Source of the DNA: MED-G16 sp964467915
GTDB lineage: Bacteria > Bacteroidota > Bacteroidia > Cytophagales > MED-G16
Direction: 5' to 3'
Assembly: GCA_964467915.1 (NCBI GenBank)
Contig: CAYXSW010000023.1
Location: forward strand, 1-24,782
Length of the DNA stretch: 24,782 nt
Under the pieces are notes generated by a model. That model ran no database searches. It worked only from the letters and a program-made list of their open reading frames with translations, and had not been told where the DNA came from. The translations under genes and the position numbers were made by a program. Positions within the stretch are counted from its first letter, which is position 1. Each line of letters opens with the position of its first letter. Below, in pieces: positions 14,029 through 22,882 of this stretch.

Positions 14029-15472
14029 AAAAATAGAAAATTTTATAGGAGGAAAATTTCAAGATTCAAAAAATGATACAATAGCTGTATATAATCCTCA
14101 GGAAGGAAACATAATTACTGAGGTTGTTAACTCATCAAATGATGATTTAGATTTAGCAATTAAATGTGCTGATTCAGCATATCAAACCTGGTCAAAGTTT
14201 ACACTAAAAGAAAGGGCTGAAGTTTTTTATGAGTTCAGAAATCAATTAATTAATAATTTAGATTCTCTCTCAAAATCTATAGTTGAAGAAAACGGGAAAA
14301 CATTAGATGAGGCTAAAGCTGAAGTTTTAAAAGGAATTGAACTTACAGAATTTGCTTGTTCTATGCCCCAGATAATTAGTGATGAAATACAAGAAGTCAG
14401 TAAAGGGGTTGAATGCAGATCTTCTCATGAATCAATTGGAATAGTAGCGTCAATAGCTCCATTTAATTTCCCAATTATGGTACCCATGTGGACAATACCA
14501 AATGCCTTAATATTAGGAAATTGTATGATCTTTAAACCCTCTGAACAAACACCTATAGGGGTATCTAAAATTGCAGAGTTATTAAAATTGTCTGGTTTAC
14601 CTGATGGTGTTTTTAATGTAATAAATGGGGATAAAAAAATTGTTAAAGCAATATGTGAAAATGAAAATATTTCAGCAGTTTCATTTGTTGGATCTACTAA
14701 AATAGCCAAACTAGTTTATAAGATGTCAACTCAAAATTTAAAAAGATGCATTGCACTAGGAGGAGCTAAAAATCATTTAATTGTCCTACCGGATGCTGAT
14801 AAGGAAATGGCATCTGATGACATTCTTGCTTCTATGTCAGGTTGTTCAGGACAGAGATGTATGGCAGCATCGGCAATGGTTGGAGTTGGAGAAGTTCAAG
14901 AGGTTATTGATAAACTAGTAATGAAAGCAAAAAATATGATACCTGGTAAAAATTTAGGGTCAGTAATATCAAAAAATGCTCAAATAAGGATAGAGAAGTA
15001 TATAGATGAAGCTGAGAAAGAAGGAGCTAAAATTATTTTGGATGGAAGAGGGACAAAGGTTAAAGGAAAAGAAAATGGATTTTTTATTGGCCCAACTATA
15101 TTGGATTTTGTTTCTCCAGAAATGAAGATTGCAAGAGAAGAAGTCTTTGGACCTGTTCTCTCGATAATGAGAACAAAAGAAGTTGATGAGGCAATCAAGA
15201 TTGAAAATGAATCAAAATATGGAAATGCATCTTCTGTATATACTCAAGATGGCAAATTAGCAGATTATGTTACTGGACTGGTAAGTGCTGGAATGGTTGG
15301 AATAAATATTGGAGTTCCTGTTCCTAGAGAACCATTTTCATTTGGTGGGTGGAATGAATCAAGGTTTGGTGTTGGTGATATTACTGGGAAAAGTTCAATA
15401 AATTTTTGGACTAGACTAAAAAAAAGAACAACAAAGTGGAACAAGGGAGCAAAAAAAAATTGGATGAGTTAA
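14021..15472 (+). CDS. mmsA: CoA-acylating (methyl)malonate-semialdehyde dehydrogenase
   Basis: The 483-residue protein is an aldehyde dehydrogenase superfamily member: FIGGKF start, APFNFPIMVP NAD-binding segment at about 146-155, KPSEQTP at 172-178, and FVGST at 222-226. The catalytic Cys280 lies in SGQRCMAAS. At the position of the usual general-base Glu in ELGG it has ALGGAKNH (Ala245). This is the signature of the CoA-dependent methylmalonate/malonate-semialdehyde dehydrogenases (MmsA/IolA), which form propionyl-CoA or acetyl-CoA plus CO2 with NAD. The gene overlaps the P1 peptidase gene by eight bases and is three bases from the aminotransferase gene. That placement suggests an amino acid whose transamination gives malonate or methylmalonate semialdehyde. 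Malonate and methylmalonate semialdehyde use cannot be told apart by eye. Confidence 0.83.
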   Translation: MNKKIENFIGGKFQDSKNDTIAVYNPQEGNIITEVVNSSNDDLDLAIKCADSAYQTWSKFTLKERAEVFYEFRNQLINNLDSLSKSIVEENGKTLDEAKAEVLKGIELTEFACSMPQIISDEIQEVSKGVECRSSHESIGIVASIAPFNFPIMVPMWTIPNALILGNCMIFKPSEQTPIGVSKIAELLKLSGLPDGVFNVINGDKKIVKAICENENISAVSFVGSTKIAKLVYKMSTQNLKRCIALGGAKNHLIVLPDADKEMASDDILASMSGCSGQRCMAASAMVGVGEVQEVIDKLVMKAKNMIPGKNLGSVISKNAQIRIEKYIDEAEKEGAKIILDGRGTKVKGKENGFFIGPTILDFVSPEMKIAREEVFGPVLSIMRTKEVDEAIKIENESKYGNASSVYTQDGKLADYVTGLVSAGMVGINIGVPVPREPFSFGGWNESRFGVGDITGKSSINFWTRLKKRTTKWNKGAKKNWMS

Positions 15473-15475
15473 GAT

Positions 15476-16801
15476 ATGAACACAAAAAAATACAATCTGG
15501 AAAACACAATCTTTGCATGGTCTAATCAAAAAGGACTTGATCCTATCCATGTTAAAAAAGCAGAAGGAGTTCATCTTTATGATGAAAATGATAAAAGATA
15601 TATAGATTTCTCATCACAGCTTATGAATGTAAATGTTGGGCATGGAAGACAAGAGGTAACAGAAGCAGTTACAAAACAAATGGAAAACCTAAGTTATGTG
15701 TGTCCTCCCTTTACAACTGACTCGAGAGGAATTTTAGGAAAAAAACTTGCAGATATTACACCTAGCAATATCAATAAAACATTTTTTACCCTTGGAGGTG
15801 CCGAATCAAATGAGAATGCTATAATTCTGGCAAGACTTTATACTCAAAAACACAAAATAATAACTCACTACAGGTCATACCACGGTGCCACAATCGGATC
15901 AGTTTCTGCAGGTGGAGATCCAAGAAAGAACGAAATTGATAGCCAACAAGTGCCTAATTTTATACATGTAGAAAATCCTTATTATTACAGATGTCCATGG
16001 TACTCAACTAGTTTTGAAGAATGTGGAGAGAGAGCAATTAAAAATTTAGAGAAAACAATTCATTACGAAGGAGCAAATAATATTGCAGCAATCATGATGG
16101 AAGGAGAATCCGGGTCTTCTGGATGTATAAAATATCCTCCATTTTACTTAAAGAGGGTCGAAGAATTATGTAAGAAATATAATTTACTACTTATAATTGA
16201 CGAAGTAATGAGTGGGTTTTGTAGAACTGGGGAGTGGTTTGGGTTTGACAATCATTCCATAAAACCTGACATCATCAGTATAGCAAAAGGGGTGACTTCT
16301 GGTTATATTCCATTAGGAGGAATTATGGTGTCTGATGAAATTATTAACTCTTTTAATGATAAAGTTTTACCATTAGGACTTACTTATTCTGCACACTCAG
16401 TAGCATGTGCTGCTGCAGTTTCTGTTCTCGAAATTTATGAGAATGAAAACATTATTGAAAACGTTAAAAAAATTGGAAATTATACAGATAAGAAAGTAAA
16501 AAAATTGATGGAAAAACATCCTTCATTAGGAGATTGGAGGAATACAGGAATGTTAGGTTGTATTGAACTAGTTAAAAATAAAAAAAATAAAGACCCATTA
16601 GCACCATTTAATGCAACGCCTAAACAAATGAAAAATATGAATAAAGTGATTAAAAAATTGAGAGACGAAGGCATGTTCACATATACTAAATGGAACTATA
16701 TTTTTATTGCTCCCCCACTAACATCAACAAAAGATGATATTGATGAAGGGATTGAAATAATATCAAAGGCACTGAAAATAGCAGATGAATTTTGTTATTA
16801 A
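15476..16801 (+). CDS. Class III PLP-dependent aminotransferase (omega-amino acid type)
   Basis: The 441-residue protein has the class III fold-type I motifs: FSSQLMNVNVGHG at 45-57, the PLP phosphate-binding GGAESNE at 107-113, HYRSYHGAT at 131-139, IDEVMSGFCRTG with Asp242, and Lys271 in SIAKGVTSGYIPLGG, which forms the Schiff base. The N-terminus (FAWSNQKGLDPIHVKKAEG) resembles proteins annotated as taurine or beta-alanine/4-aminobutyrate aminotransferases. It would transfer an amino group from an omega- or beta-amino acid to pyruvate or 2-oxoglutarate, giving a semialdehyde. Placement next to the semialdehyde dehydrogenase favours beta-alanine or 3-aminoisobutyrate over taurine, because no sulfoacetaldehyde acetyltransferase is present. 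The exact substrate is not settled by the sequence. Confidence 0.83.
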   Translation: MNTKKYNLENTIFAWSNQKGLDPIHVKKAEGVHLYDENDKRYIDFSSQLMNVNVGHGRQEVTEAVTKQMENLSYVCPPFTTDSRGILGKKLADITPSNINKTFFTLGGAESNENAIILARLYTQKHKIITHYRSYHGATIGSVSAGGDPRKNEIDSQQVPNFIHVENPYYYRCPWYSTSFEECGERAIKNLEKTIHYEGANNIAAIMMEGESGSSGCIKYPPFYLKRVEELCKKYNLLLIIDEVMSGFCRTGEWFGFDNHSIKPDIISIAKGVTSGYIPLGGIMVSDEIINSFNDKVLPLGLTYSAHSVACAAAVSVLEIYENENIIENVKKIGNYTDKKVKKLMEKHPSLGDWRNTGMLGCIELVKNKKNKDPLAPFNATPKQMKNMNKVIKKLRDEGMFTYTKWNYIFIAPPLTSTKDDIDEGIEIISKALKIADEFCY

Positions 16802-16807
16802 AAAACA

Positions 16808-18319
16808 ATGGAGATTAAACTAATAATTTTATTTCTCTATTTTCTCACCCTATTTTTTATTGGTTGGCAATCATCCAAAAGGGTTAAAAATATAAAAGAT
16901 TATTATGTTGGTGGAAAGAAACTTGGGTTTTGGGTAGTAGCTTTTTCTACTAGAGCAACAGGAGAATCAGCTTGGTTATTACTCGGTTTGACTGGACTTG
17001 GAGCGGTGGTTGGTGTAAGTGCTTTCTGGGTAGTAATAGGTGAAGTTATAGGAGTTTTTGGTGCATGGTTCTTCATGGCTAAAAAATTTAAAAAGTTAAC
17101 TGACAAGTATAGATCTATTACCATAACAGATTATTTAGTTAAAAGACTCGGATCAAAAAATAATCATCTTAGATATTTATCATCTGCATTTCTCACATTC
17201 TTTATAATTATATATGTAAGCGCACAAATTGATGCAACTGGTTCTGCATTCGAAGCATTTATGAATTGGAATTATTTTCTAGGTGCAATAGTTGGTTACA
17301 TAATAGTATTAGCTTATGTTGTTTTTGGTGGATTTATAGCTGTAGCCTGGTCGGATTTAATTCAGGGCAGCCTCATGTTTTTGGCATTAGTGATATTGCC
17401 TTTGATAGGCTATGCGACTTTTGATGGAGATTTTATGATGATAGAAGGATTAAAAAACATTGATGAGGGACTTGTTTCAATTTGGGGCTCAGAAGGATTT
17501 AACTCAATTAATATATCCACTATTGTAGGGTATTTATGTATAGGATTAGCATTCTTAGGTTCTCCTCAAATTTTCGTGAGATTTATGTCCATAAGAAATG
17601 AAAGTGAAATAAATAAAGGGAGATGGGTCGCAGTTATATTTACTTTAATTACTGACTCTTGTGCCGTTTTGATAGGCATGATGGCAAGATATTTTTTTAC
17701 AGAAAATGGTCTAGATGTTGAACAGATACTTGGCAATAATGGACAAAATTCGTTAATAATAATGGTTGAAAGTCTTTTACCTCTATTATTTATAGGTTTT
17801 TATATGGCAGTAGTCCTTGCAGCTATAATGTCTACAGTAGACTCTCTCTTAATACTTGCCTCAAGTGCATTTGCAAGAGATATATATCAAAATATTTTTA
17901 ACCCTAAAATAGATATTAACAAATTAACATTTATATCTAAAATCACAACTTTTATAATGGCATCAATTGCCTTATTAGTAGCTATTTCAGTAGCAAATTT
18001 GACTCCAGAAAGAACTATATTTTGGTTTGTATTAGTAGGTTTTCATGGAATTGCAGCTAGTTTTTGTCCTACTATAATCCTTTCCTTATTCTGGAGAGGG
18101 CTATCAGAGGCAGGAGCTATTGCATCAATGGTAATAGGATTTCTTGGTGTGTTAGTATTCAAATTTATAATTCCAAATATTGAGCCTTACGGTATATATT
18201 TTAATAATATAGCTGAATTAGCTCCTGCGATGCTACTGGGTTTATTAGCTGGATATATATTTTCAAAAATTTATCCTAATCCTGAATTAGAAAAAGAACT
18301 TGATGAATTATATAAATAA
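16808..18319 (+). CDS. Sodium:solute symporter (SSS family, PutP-like)
   Basis: This 503-residue integral membrane protein has the SSS family layout. A first helix and cytoplasmic KDYYVGGKKLG motif (about 31-41) lead into AFSTRATGESAWLLLGLTG (about 46-64), the sodium-binding first helix. Later come GGFIAVAWSDLIQGSLMF at about 175-192, GSPQIFVRFMSIRNE near 252-266, and VVLAAIMSTVDSLLILASSAFARDIY near 336-360. These match proline/pantothenate-type sodium symporters. With the aminotransferase six bases upstream and the amidohydrolase 17 bases downstream, it probably imports the amino acid used by the operon. The cargo cannot be read from sequence. Confidence 0.86.
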   Translation: MEIKLIILFLYFLTLFFIGWQSSKRVKNIKDYYVGGKKLGFWVVAFSTRATGESAWLLLGLTGLGAVVGVSAFWVVIGEVIGVFGAWFFMAKKFKKLTDKYRSITITDYLVKRLGSKNNHLRYLSSAFLTFFIIIYVSAQIDATGSAFEAFMNWNYFLGAIVGYIIVLAYVVFGGFIAVAWSDLIQGSLMFLALVILPLIGYATFDGDFMMIEGLKNIDEGLVSIWGSEGFNSINISTIVGYLCIGLAFLGSPQIFVRFMSIRNESEINKGRWVAVIFTLITDSCAVLIGMMARYFFTENGLDVEQILGNNGQNSLIIMVESLLPLLFIGFYMAVVLAAIMSTVDSLLILASSAFARDIYQNIFNPKIDINKLTFISKITTFIMASIALLVAISVANLTPERTIFWFVLVGFHGIAASFCPTIILSLFWRGLSEAGAIASMVIGFLGVLVFKFIIPNIEPYGIYFNNIAELAPAMLLGLLAGYIFSKIYPNPELEKELDELYK

Positions 18320-18336
18320 ATATTATATTTAATAAA

Positions 18337-19989
18337 ATGAAAAAGTTTACTAGAAGAGAGTTTGTAGCCTCATTGGGCCCTTTAGCCATGATCTCATGTT
18401 ATTCTGAAAAAGCCGATACCATATTATATAATGCAAAAATTATAACTGTTAACCCATACCAACACTCTGCGGAAGCAATTGCAATTAGTGGAGATAAAAT
18501 TATCGGAGTAGGAAGTAATGAAGATATTATGAGTCTTGCTTCATCTAACACAAAAAAAATTGATATAGATAAAAAAATAATTACACCTGGATTTATTGAT
18601 GCTCATTCACATCCCGCAGGTGCTGGAAGATCTCATCTAAGAAATGTCGATTGTGACCTTAGATCTATTAGTGAAATACAAGATGCGATCTTTGAAAGAT
18701 CAAAAGATACTCCTAAAGGAGAATGGATTAGTGGTTTTAAGTATGATGATACTAAAACAAAAGAAAAAAGATTCATAAATAATAGAGACTTAGATCAGGT
18801 AGCTCCAGATCATCCAGTAATAATAACTCACAGAGGAGGTCATACTGCATATGTAAACTCAATGGCTCTTAATCTATCAGGAATTAATGAGAATACACCT
18901 AATCCAGAGGGAGGAAGTATAGAAAGAGATCTCTCAGGAAAAATAAATGGCAGACTACTTGAAAGTGCAACATACCTTGTTGAAAAATTAATTCCAAATG
19001 AATTTACAAGAGCTGACTATCAAGCAGGAGCAAAATTGATTTCTGAAATGTTATCCAAATCAGGAATAACTTCTGTAACTGACGCTGGAACAGGAGTAAA
19101 ATCACTACAAAGTTATCATGACGCTTATAATAGTGGAGAACTTAAAACAAGAATTTATTGTATGATAAGAGGATACGCATTTGATGAAGTTAACGACTCT
19201 GGAAAAAAGACAGGTCATGGAGATGAGTGGGTAAGAATTGGTGCATTAAAGTTAGCGTGTGATGGCTCAATTTCTGAAAGAACAGCAAGACTTTCAGAAC
19301 CATACATTGGAAGACCTAATGATTTTGGTATGATTGTTCACGATGAAGAGCATCTATTTGAAGAGGCTCTTAAGGCTCACTTAAATGACTGGCAAATTGG
19401 AATTCATGCTAACGGTGATGTCGGGATTGATATAGCTTTAAACGTTTATGAACGGCTTCAAAAAGAAAAATTCAGAGAAGACCCAAGGTTTAGACTAGAA
19501 CACTGTACAGTTATAAATAAATCATTGATAGAGAGAATAAAAGCACTAAATGCAATACCTAATCCTTTTTCAACATATGTATACTTCCATGGAGAAAAAA
19601 TGAAAGAATACGGTAAAGAAAGATTAGAAAATATGTTCGCTGTAAAAAGTTTTCTAGATGCTGGAATTAATGTTACACAGACTTCAGATTATCCGCCTGG
19701 ACCTTATGAACCAATGATGGCAATTCAATCTAGTGTAACTAGAACCGATTATACTGGAGAAGTATGGGGGCCAAGTCAAAAAATAACTGTTGAGGAAGCA
19801 ATTAAAGTTGCTACAATTAATGGTGCTTACGCATCTTATGAAGAAAATATTAAGGGTTCACTTGAGATTGGGAAATTAGCTGATCTAGTTGTTTTAGGAC
19901 AAGACCCTAGATTAATTGATCCAATGAGAATAATTGATATTCCAATTGAGAGAACAATGGTTGGTGGAAAATGGACCTATGAATCTTAA
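18337..19989 (+). CDS. Amidohydrolase 3 / YtcJ-like metal-dependent hydrolase, probable exported lipoprotein
   Basis: This 550-residue protein belongs to the amidohydrolase superfamily: DTILYNAKIITVNP opening, GFIDAHSHPAG with metal ligands His90 and His92, His357 in GIHANGDVG, His389 in LEHCTVI, and Asp451 in QTSDYPPG. The C-terminus has the family-typical GSLEIGKLADLVVLG. The YtcJ/NfdA branch hydrolyses N-acyl or amide compounds, often with poorly known substrates. The N-terminus has a twin arginine (TRREF, Arg6-Arg7) and a short hydrophobic stretch ending MISC with Cys21, so export through the Tat path and lipidation are both plausible. It follows the symporter by 17 bases and overlaps the BNR gene by 11. 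A role in freeing the amino acid from an amide fits the operon but is inferred. Confidence 0.83.
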   Translation: MKKFTRREFVASLGPLAMISCYSEKADTILYNAKIITVNPYQHSAEAIAISGDKIIGVGSNEDIMSLASSNTKKIDIDKKIITPGFIDAHSHPAGAGRSHLRNVDCDLRSISEIQDAIFERSKDTPKGEWISGFKYDDTKTKEKRFINNRDLDQVAPDHPVIITHRGGHTAYVNSMALNLSGINENTPNPEGGSIERDLSGKINGRLLESATYLVEKLIPNEFTRADYQAGAKLISEMLSKSGITSVTDAGTGVKSLQSYHDAYNSGELKTRIYCMIRGYAFDEVNDSGKKTGHGDEWVRIGALKLACDGSISERTARLSEPYIGRPNDFGMIVHDEEHLFEEALKAHLNDWQIGIHANGDVGIDIALNVYERLQKEKFREDPRFRLEHCTVINKSLIERIKALNAIPNPFSTYVYFHGEKMKEYGKERLENMFAVKSFLDAGINVTQTSDYPPGPYEPMMAIQSSVTRTDYTGEVWGPSQKITVEEAIKVATINGAYASYEENIKGSLEIGKLADLVVLGQDPRLIDPMRIIDIPIERTMVGGKWTYES

Positions 19990-22882
19990 TAAGATAATTC
20001 TAAAACTTTTATATTTTTCATTAATTCTAACTTCTCACTTAGAAATATGGGCACAGGAAGAAAATATCACATCTGATTTAAGGTGGAGAAATATTGGCCC
20101 TGCTAATATGATGGGCCGTATTGCAGCTATTGATGCAAGCAATACTAATTACAGAAAGGTTCTAATAGCCTCTGCCTCAGGAGGTGTATTTAAATCTGAA
20201 AATGCTGGTTTTACATGGGAAAGTATCTTTGATAACTATGGAGCTGGATCAATTGGGTCCGTAAAATTTGATCAAAATAATTTAAATACTATTTGGGTAG
20301 GCACTGGAGAATCAGCTAATAGAAACTCAAGTGCATGGGGTGATGGAATATACAAGTCAGTAGATGGAGGTAAATCATTTAAAAATATGGGGCTTGAAAA
20401 TACTCATCAAATTGCTGAAATTGAAATTCATCCAAATAATTCAGAGGTGGTATTTGCAGCTGCTGTTGGTCATCTCTGGGGATATTCAGGTGATAGAGGA
20501 TTGTTTCGCACCAATGATGGGGGTAAATCATGGGAAAAAGTTTTGGGAGGATTGCCAAATGATGGGAAAACAGGATGTACTGAAATTATCTTTCATCCGA
20601 ATAATCCCGATATAATTTATGCTGGGTTTTATCATAGATTAAGACAACCTGCAAGTTTTGAAAGTGGAGGTGAAAATGGAGGATTATTTAAAAGTACAGA
20701 TGGTGGGAAAACATGGAAAAAAATTACAAATGGTCTTGCAAAAGGAAATAGTGGAATGATAGATATATCAATTCATCTAAATAACCCAGACATAATGGTT
20801 ATGGCATATGAGGCAGATGAAAATCTACCAGAATCTGAACCAGGCACAGGTGTCTATATATCTTATGATGCAGGAGAGTCATGGAAATTTTTATTAAAAC
20901 ATGCAGTAAGACCATTTTATCATGGACAAATTGAAATTGATCCAATTGACCCCAATAATATTTATGTAGTATCAAGAGGATTTATGATCTCAAATGATGG
21001 TGGAAAAACATTTAAACCTAGGAGATGGAGAACAGATGGAGGTGATGATCACGATATGTGGATAGCACCATATGATAATAAAATAATGTACATAGCAACA
21101 GATCAAGGTTCAAGGTTATCTATTGATGGAGGAAGTACCTGGTTGTCACATAATAATATGGCTATTGGTCAGTATTATGCTATAGGAGTTGACATGAGAG
21201 ATCCTTACTTTGTTGGTGGTGGACTCCAAGATAATGGGCTTTGGATGACACCAAGTAATAGTAGAGAGTACAGAGGAATTCTGAATATGCATAGTAGTTG
21301 GATAGCTGAGGGAGATGGTTTCCATACTCAAATTGATCCAGAAGATTGGAGAACAGTATATACAGTTAACCATGTTGGATTTGTGGCAAGACAAAATATA
21401 GAGACTAGAGAATATACATTTATAACTCCTACACCAGAAACCATATCAAATTTTAAGGATTTTGTTGATTTAAATTATGATGAGAGAAAAAATAAATATA
21501 CGATTGATCCAGGTGAACACTGGTTCTTTAGAGAAAGACCAGATAGGCCCCTACTCCCACCACAATTTAGGTTTAATTGGAGCAGCCCTTTTATAATATC
21601 TTCGCATGACTCAAAAAAAGTTTTATTTGGGTCTAACCATTTATTTCAATCGTTTGACAGAGGTGATAATTGGAAAATAATAAGTCCAGATTTAACAACA
21701 AATGATAAAAAACTTAGAAATACATCTAATGGAGGAGGTCTTACTAATAGTAATACCGGTGGAGAAAATCATTTTACTATTATTACAATAAGTGATACAC
21801 CGATAGACACAAGTATAATTTGGATTGGTACTGATGACGGAAATGTTCAGATAACAAAAGATAATGGTGAAAACTGGGAAAATGTTAGAAGAAACTTTGA
21901 GAATGCACCAAAAAAATCCTGGGTTAGTCGAGTAGAAGCTTCTAAACACAAAAAAGGAAGAGCTTATGTCACATTTGATAATCACAGGTTTGATGATAAT
22001 AGACCTTATGTTTATATGACAAATGACTATGGTAAGTCATGGAAAAATATAACTGGAAATCTTCCTGAGAAGTATTCAGTATATGTTATTAAAGAAGACT
22101 ATATAGATGAAAATTTATTATTTGTTGGAACAGAGAAGTCAGTTTATTTTTCAATAGATAAAGGGAATTCATGGGAGAAATTGGGTAAAAATTTACCAAC
22201 TGTTGCTGTACATGATCTTGTTATTCATCAACGTGAAGGAGATCTTATTGCAGGAACACATGGAAGAAGTATATGGATTTTAGATGACATATCACCACTT
22301 AGATCCTTAAATAAGGATAATGCCAATCTTCTTAAAACAAGAACATCAACAAAATGGATAAAAATAAATACAGGAAGAAAACAACCATATTTTGAATTTC
22401 GTGGAGAAAACCCTCCATACGGATCAATTATTAATTTTTATAGTAATAAAAATTATAATGGAAAATTGAAAGTCACAAATATGTCAGGGTTGAATATTTA
22501 TTCAAAATCAATTTCATTAAATAAAGGAATCAATAGATTTATTTGGCCTTTTGAACTTGAAAGAAATGAAGATGAATTAAATAGTTACAAAGTAAAATTT
22601 ATTGAGTTAGTTGATTATTTGAAAGGTATTGTCTCTGATAAGAAAATTTTAATGTCTTTAGATTTTAACAAAACAAAATCTTTTAATGAAATAAACAAAT
22701 TGAGAAAAGTTCTTCTAGATAATTATGGTATGTATGCTGGAGGAAATAAAATGTTTGGTGATAAAATCTATAAAGAATTTGATGCACCTCCAGGCAATTA
22801 TAATGTTTATATAAAATTAGATAATGGAGAAGAATTCTCAGATAAAATTTATGTTAGGGATGATCCTCTCAGATCTAATTAA
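19979..22882 (+). CDS. Secreted BNR/Asp-box propeller protein (VPS10/sortilin-like)
   Basis: From the ATG at 19979 the protein has 967 residues with a signal peptide (about 1-26, ending EIWAQE). It carries at least ten Asp-box motifs of the form Ser/Thr-x-Asp-x-Gly-x-Ser/Thr-Trp/Phe: VDGGKSF, NDGGKSW, TDGGKTW, YDAGESW, NDGGKTF, IDGGSTW, FDRGDNW, KDNGENW, NDYGKSW and IDKGNSW. This is a beta-propeller of the WD40/YVTN/BNR or VPS10/sortilin-like type found as secreted proteins in Bacteroidota. The last 200 residues are non-propeller beta-rich. Annotators often call such genes glycosyl hydrolase, but no catalytic residues support that. The upstream start at 19934 would add 15 residues not resembling a signal, and it would deepen the overlap with the amidohydrolase. 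No function is established. Confidence 0.82.
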   Translation: MNLNKIILKLLYFSLILTSHLEIWAQEENITSDLRWRNIGPANMMGRIAAIDASNTNYRKVLIASASGGVFKSENAGFTWESIFDNYGAGSIGSVKFDQNNLNTIWVGTGESANRNSSAWGDGIYKSVDGGKSFKNMGLENTHQIAEIEIHPNNSEVVFAAAVGHLWGYSGDRGLFRTNDGGKSWEKVLGGLPNDGKTGCTEIIFHPNNPDIIYAGFYHRLRQPASFESGGENGGLFKSTDGGKTWKKITNGLAKGNSGMIDISIHLNNPDIMVMAYEADENLPESEPGTGVYISYDAGESWKFLLKHAVRPFYHGQIEIDPIDPNNIYVVSRGFMISNDGGKTFKPRRWRTDGGDDHDMWIAPYDNKIMYIATDQGSRLSIDGGSTWLSHNNMAIGQYYAIGVDMRDPYFVGGGLQDNGLWMTPSNSREYRGILNMHSSWIAEGDGFHTQIDPEDWRTVYTVNHVGFVARQNIETREYTFITPTPETISNFKDFVDLNYDERKNKYTIDPGEHWFFRERPDRPLLPPQFRFNWSSPFIISSHDSKKVLFGSNHLFQSFDRGDNWKIISPDLTTNDKKLRNTSNGGGLTNSNTGGENHFTIITISDTPIDTSIIWIGTDDGNVQITKDNGENWENVRRNFENAPKKSWVSRVEASKHKKGRAYVTFDNHRFDDNRPYVYMTNDYGKSWKNITGNLPEKYSVYVIKEDYIDENLLFVGTEKSVYFSIDKGNSWEKLGKNLPTVAVHDLVIHQREGDLIAGTHGRSIWILDDISPLRSLNKDNANLLKTRTSTKWIKINTGRKQPYFEFRGENPPYGSIINFYSNKNYNGKLKVTNMSGLNIYSKSISLNKGINRFIWPFELERNEDELNSYKVKFIELVDYLKGIVSDKKILMSLDFNKTKSFNEINKLRKVLLDNYGMYAGGNKMFGDKIYKEFDAPPGNYNVYIKLDNGEEFSDKIYVRDDPLRSN

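Noticed and set aside
15476..16801. Calling the aminotransferase a taurine aminotransferase
   Set aside because: The resemblance is general to class III enzymes; no sulfoacetaldehyde acetyltransferase or taurine transporter is present and the neighbour dehydrogenase fits a semialdehyde product better.
19934..19978. Longer start for the BNR-propeller gene
   Set aside because: The added 15 residues come from the amidohydrolase coding sequence in another frame and precede a clear signal peptide at 19979.
19979..22882. Glycosyl hydrolase or sialidase function for the Asp-box protein
   Set aside because: Asp-boxes are structural; the arginine triad and other sialidase catalytic residues are not recognisable.
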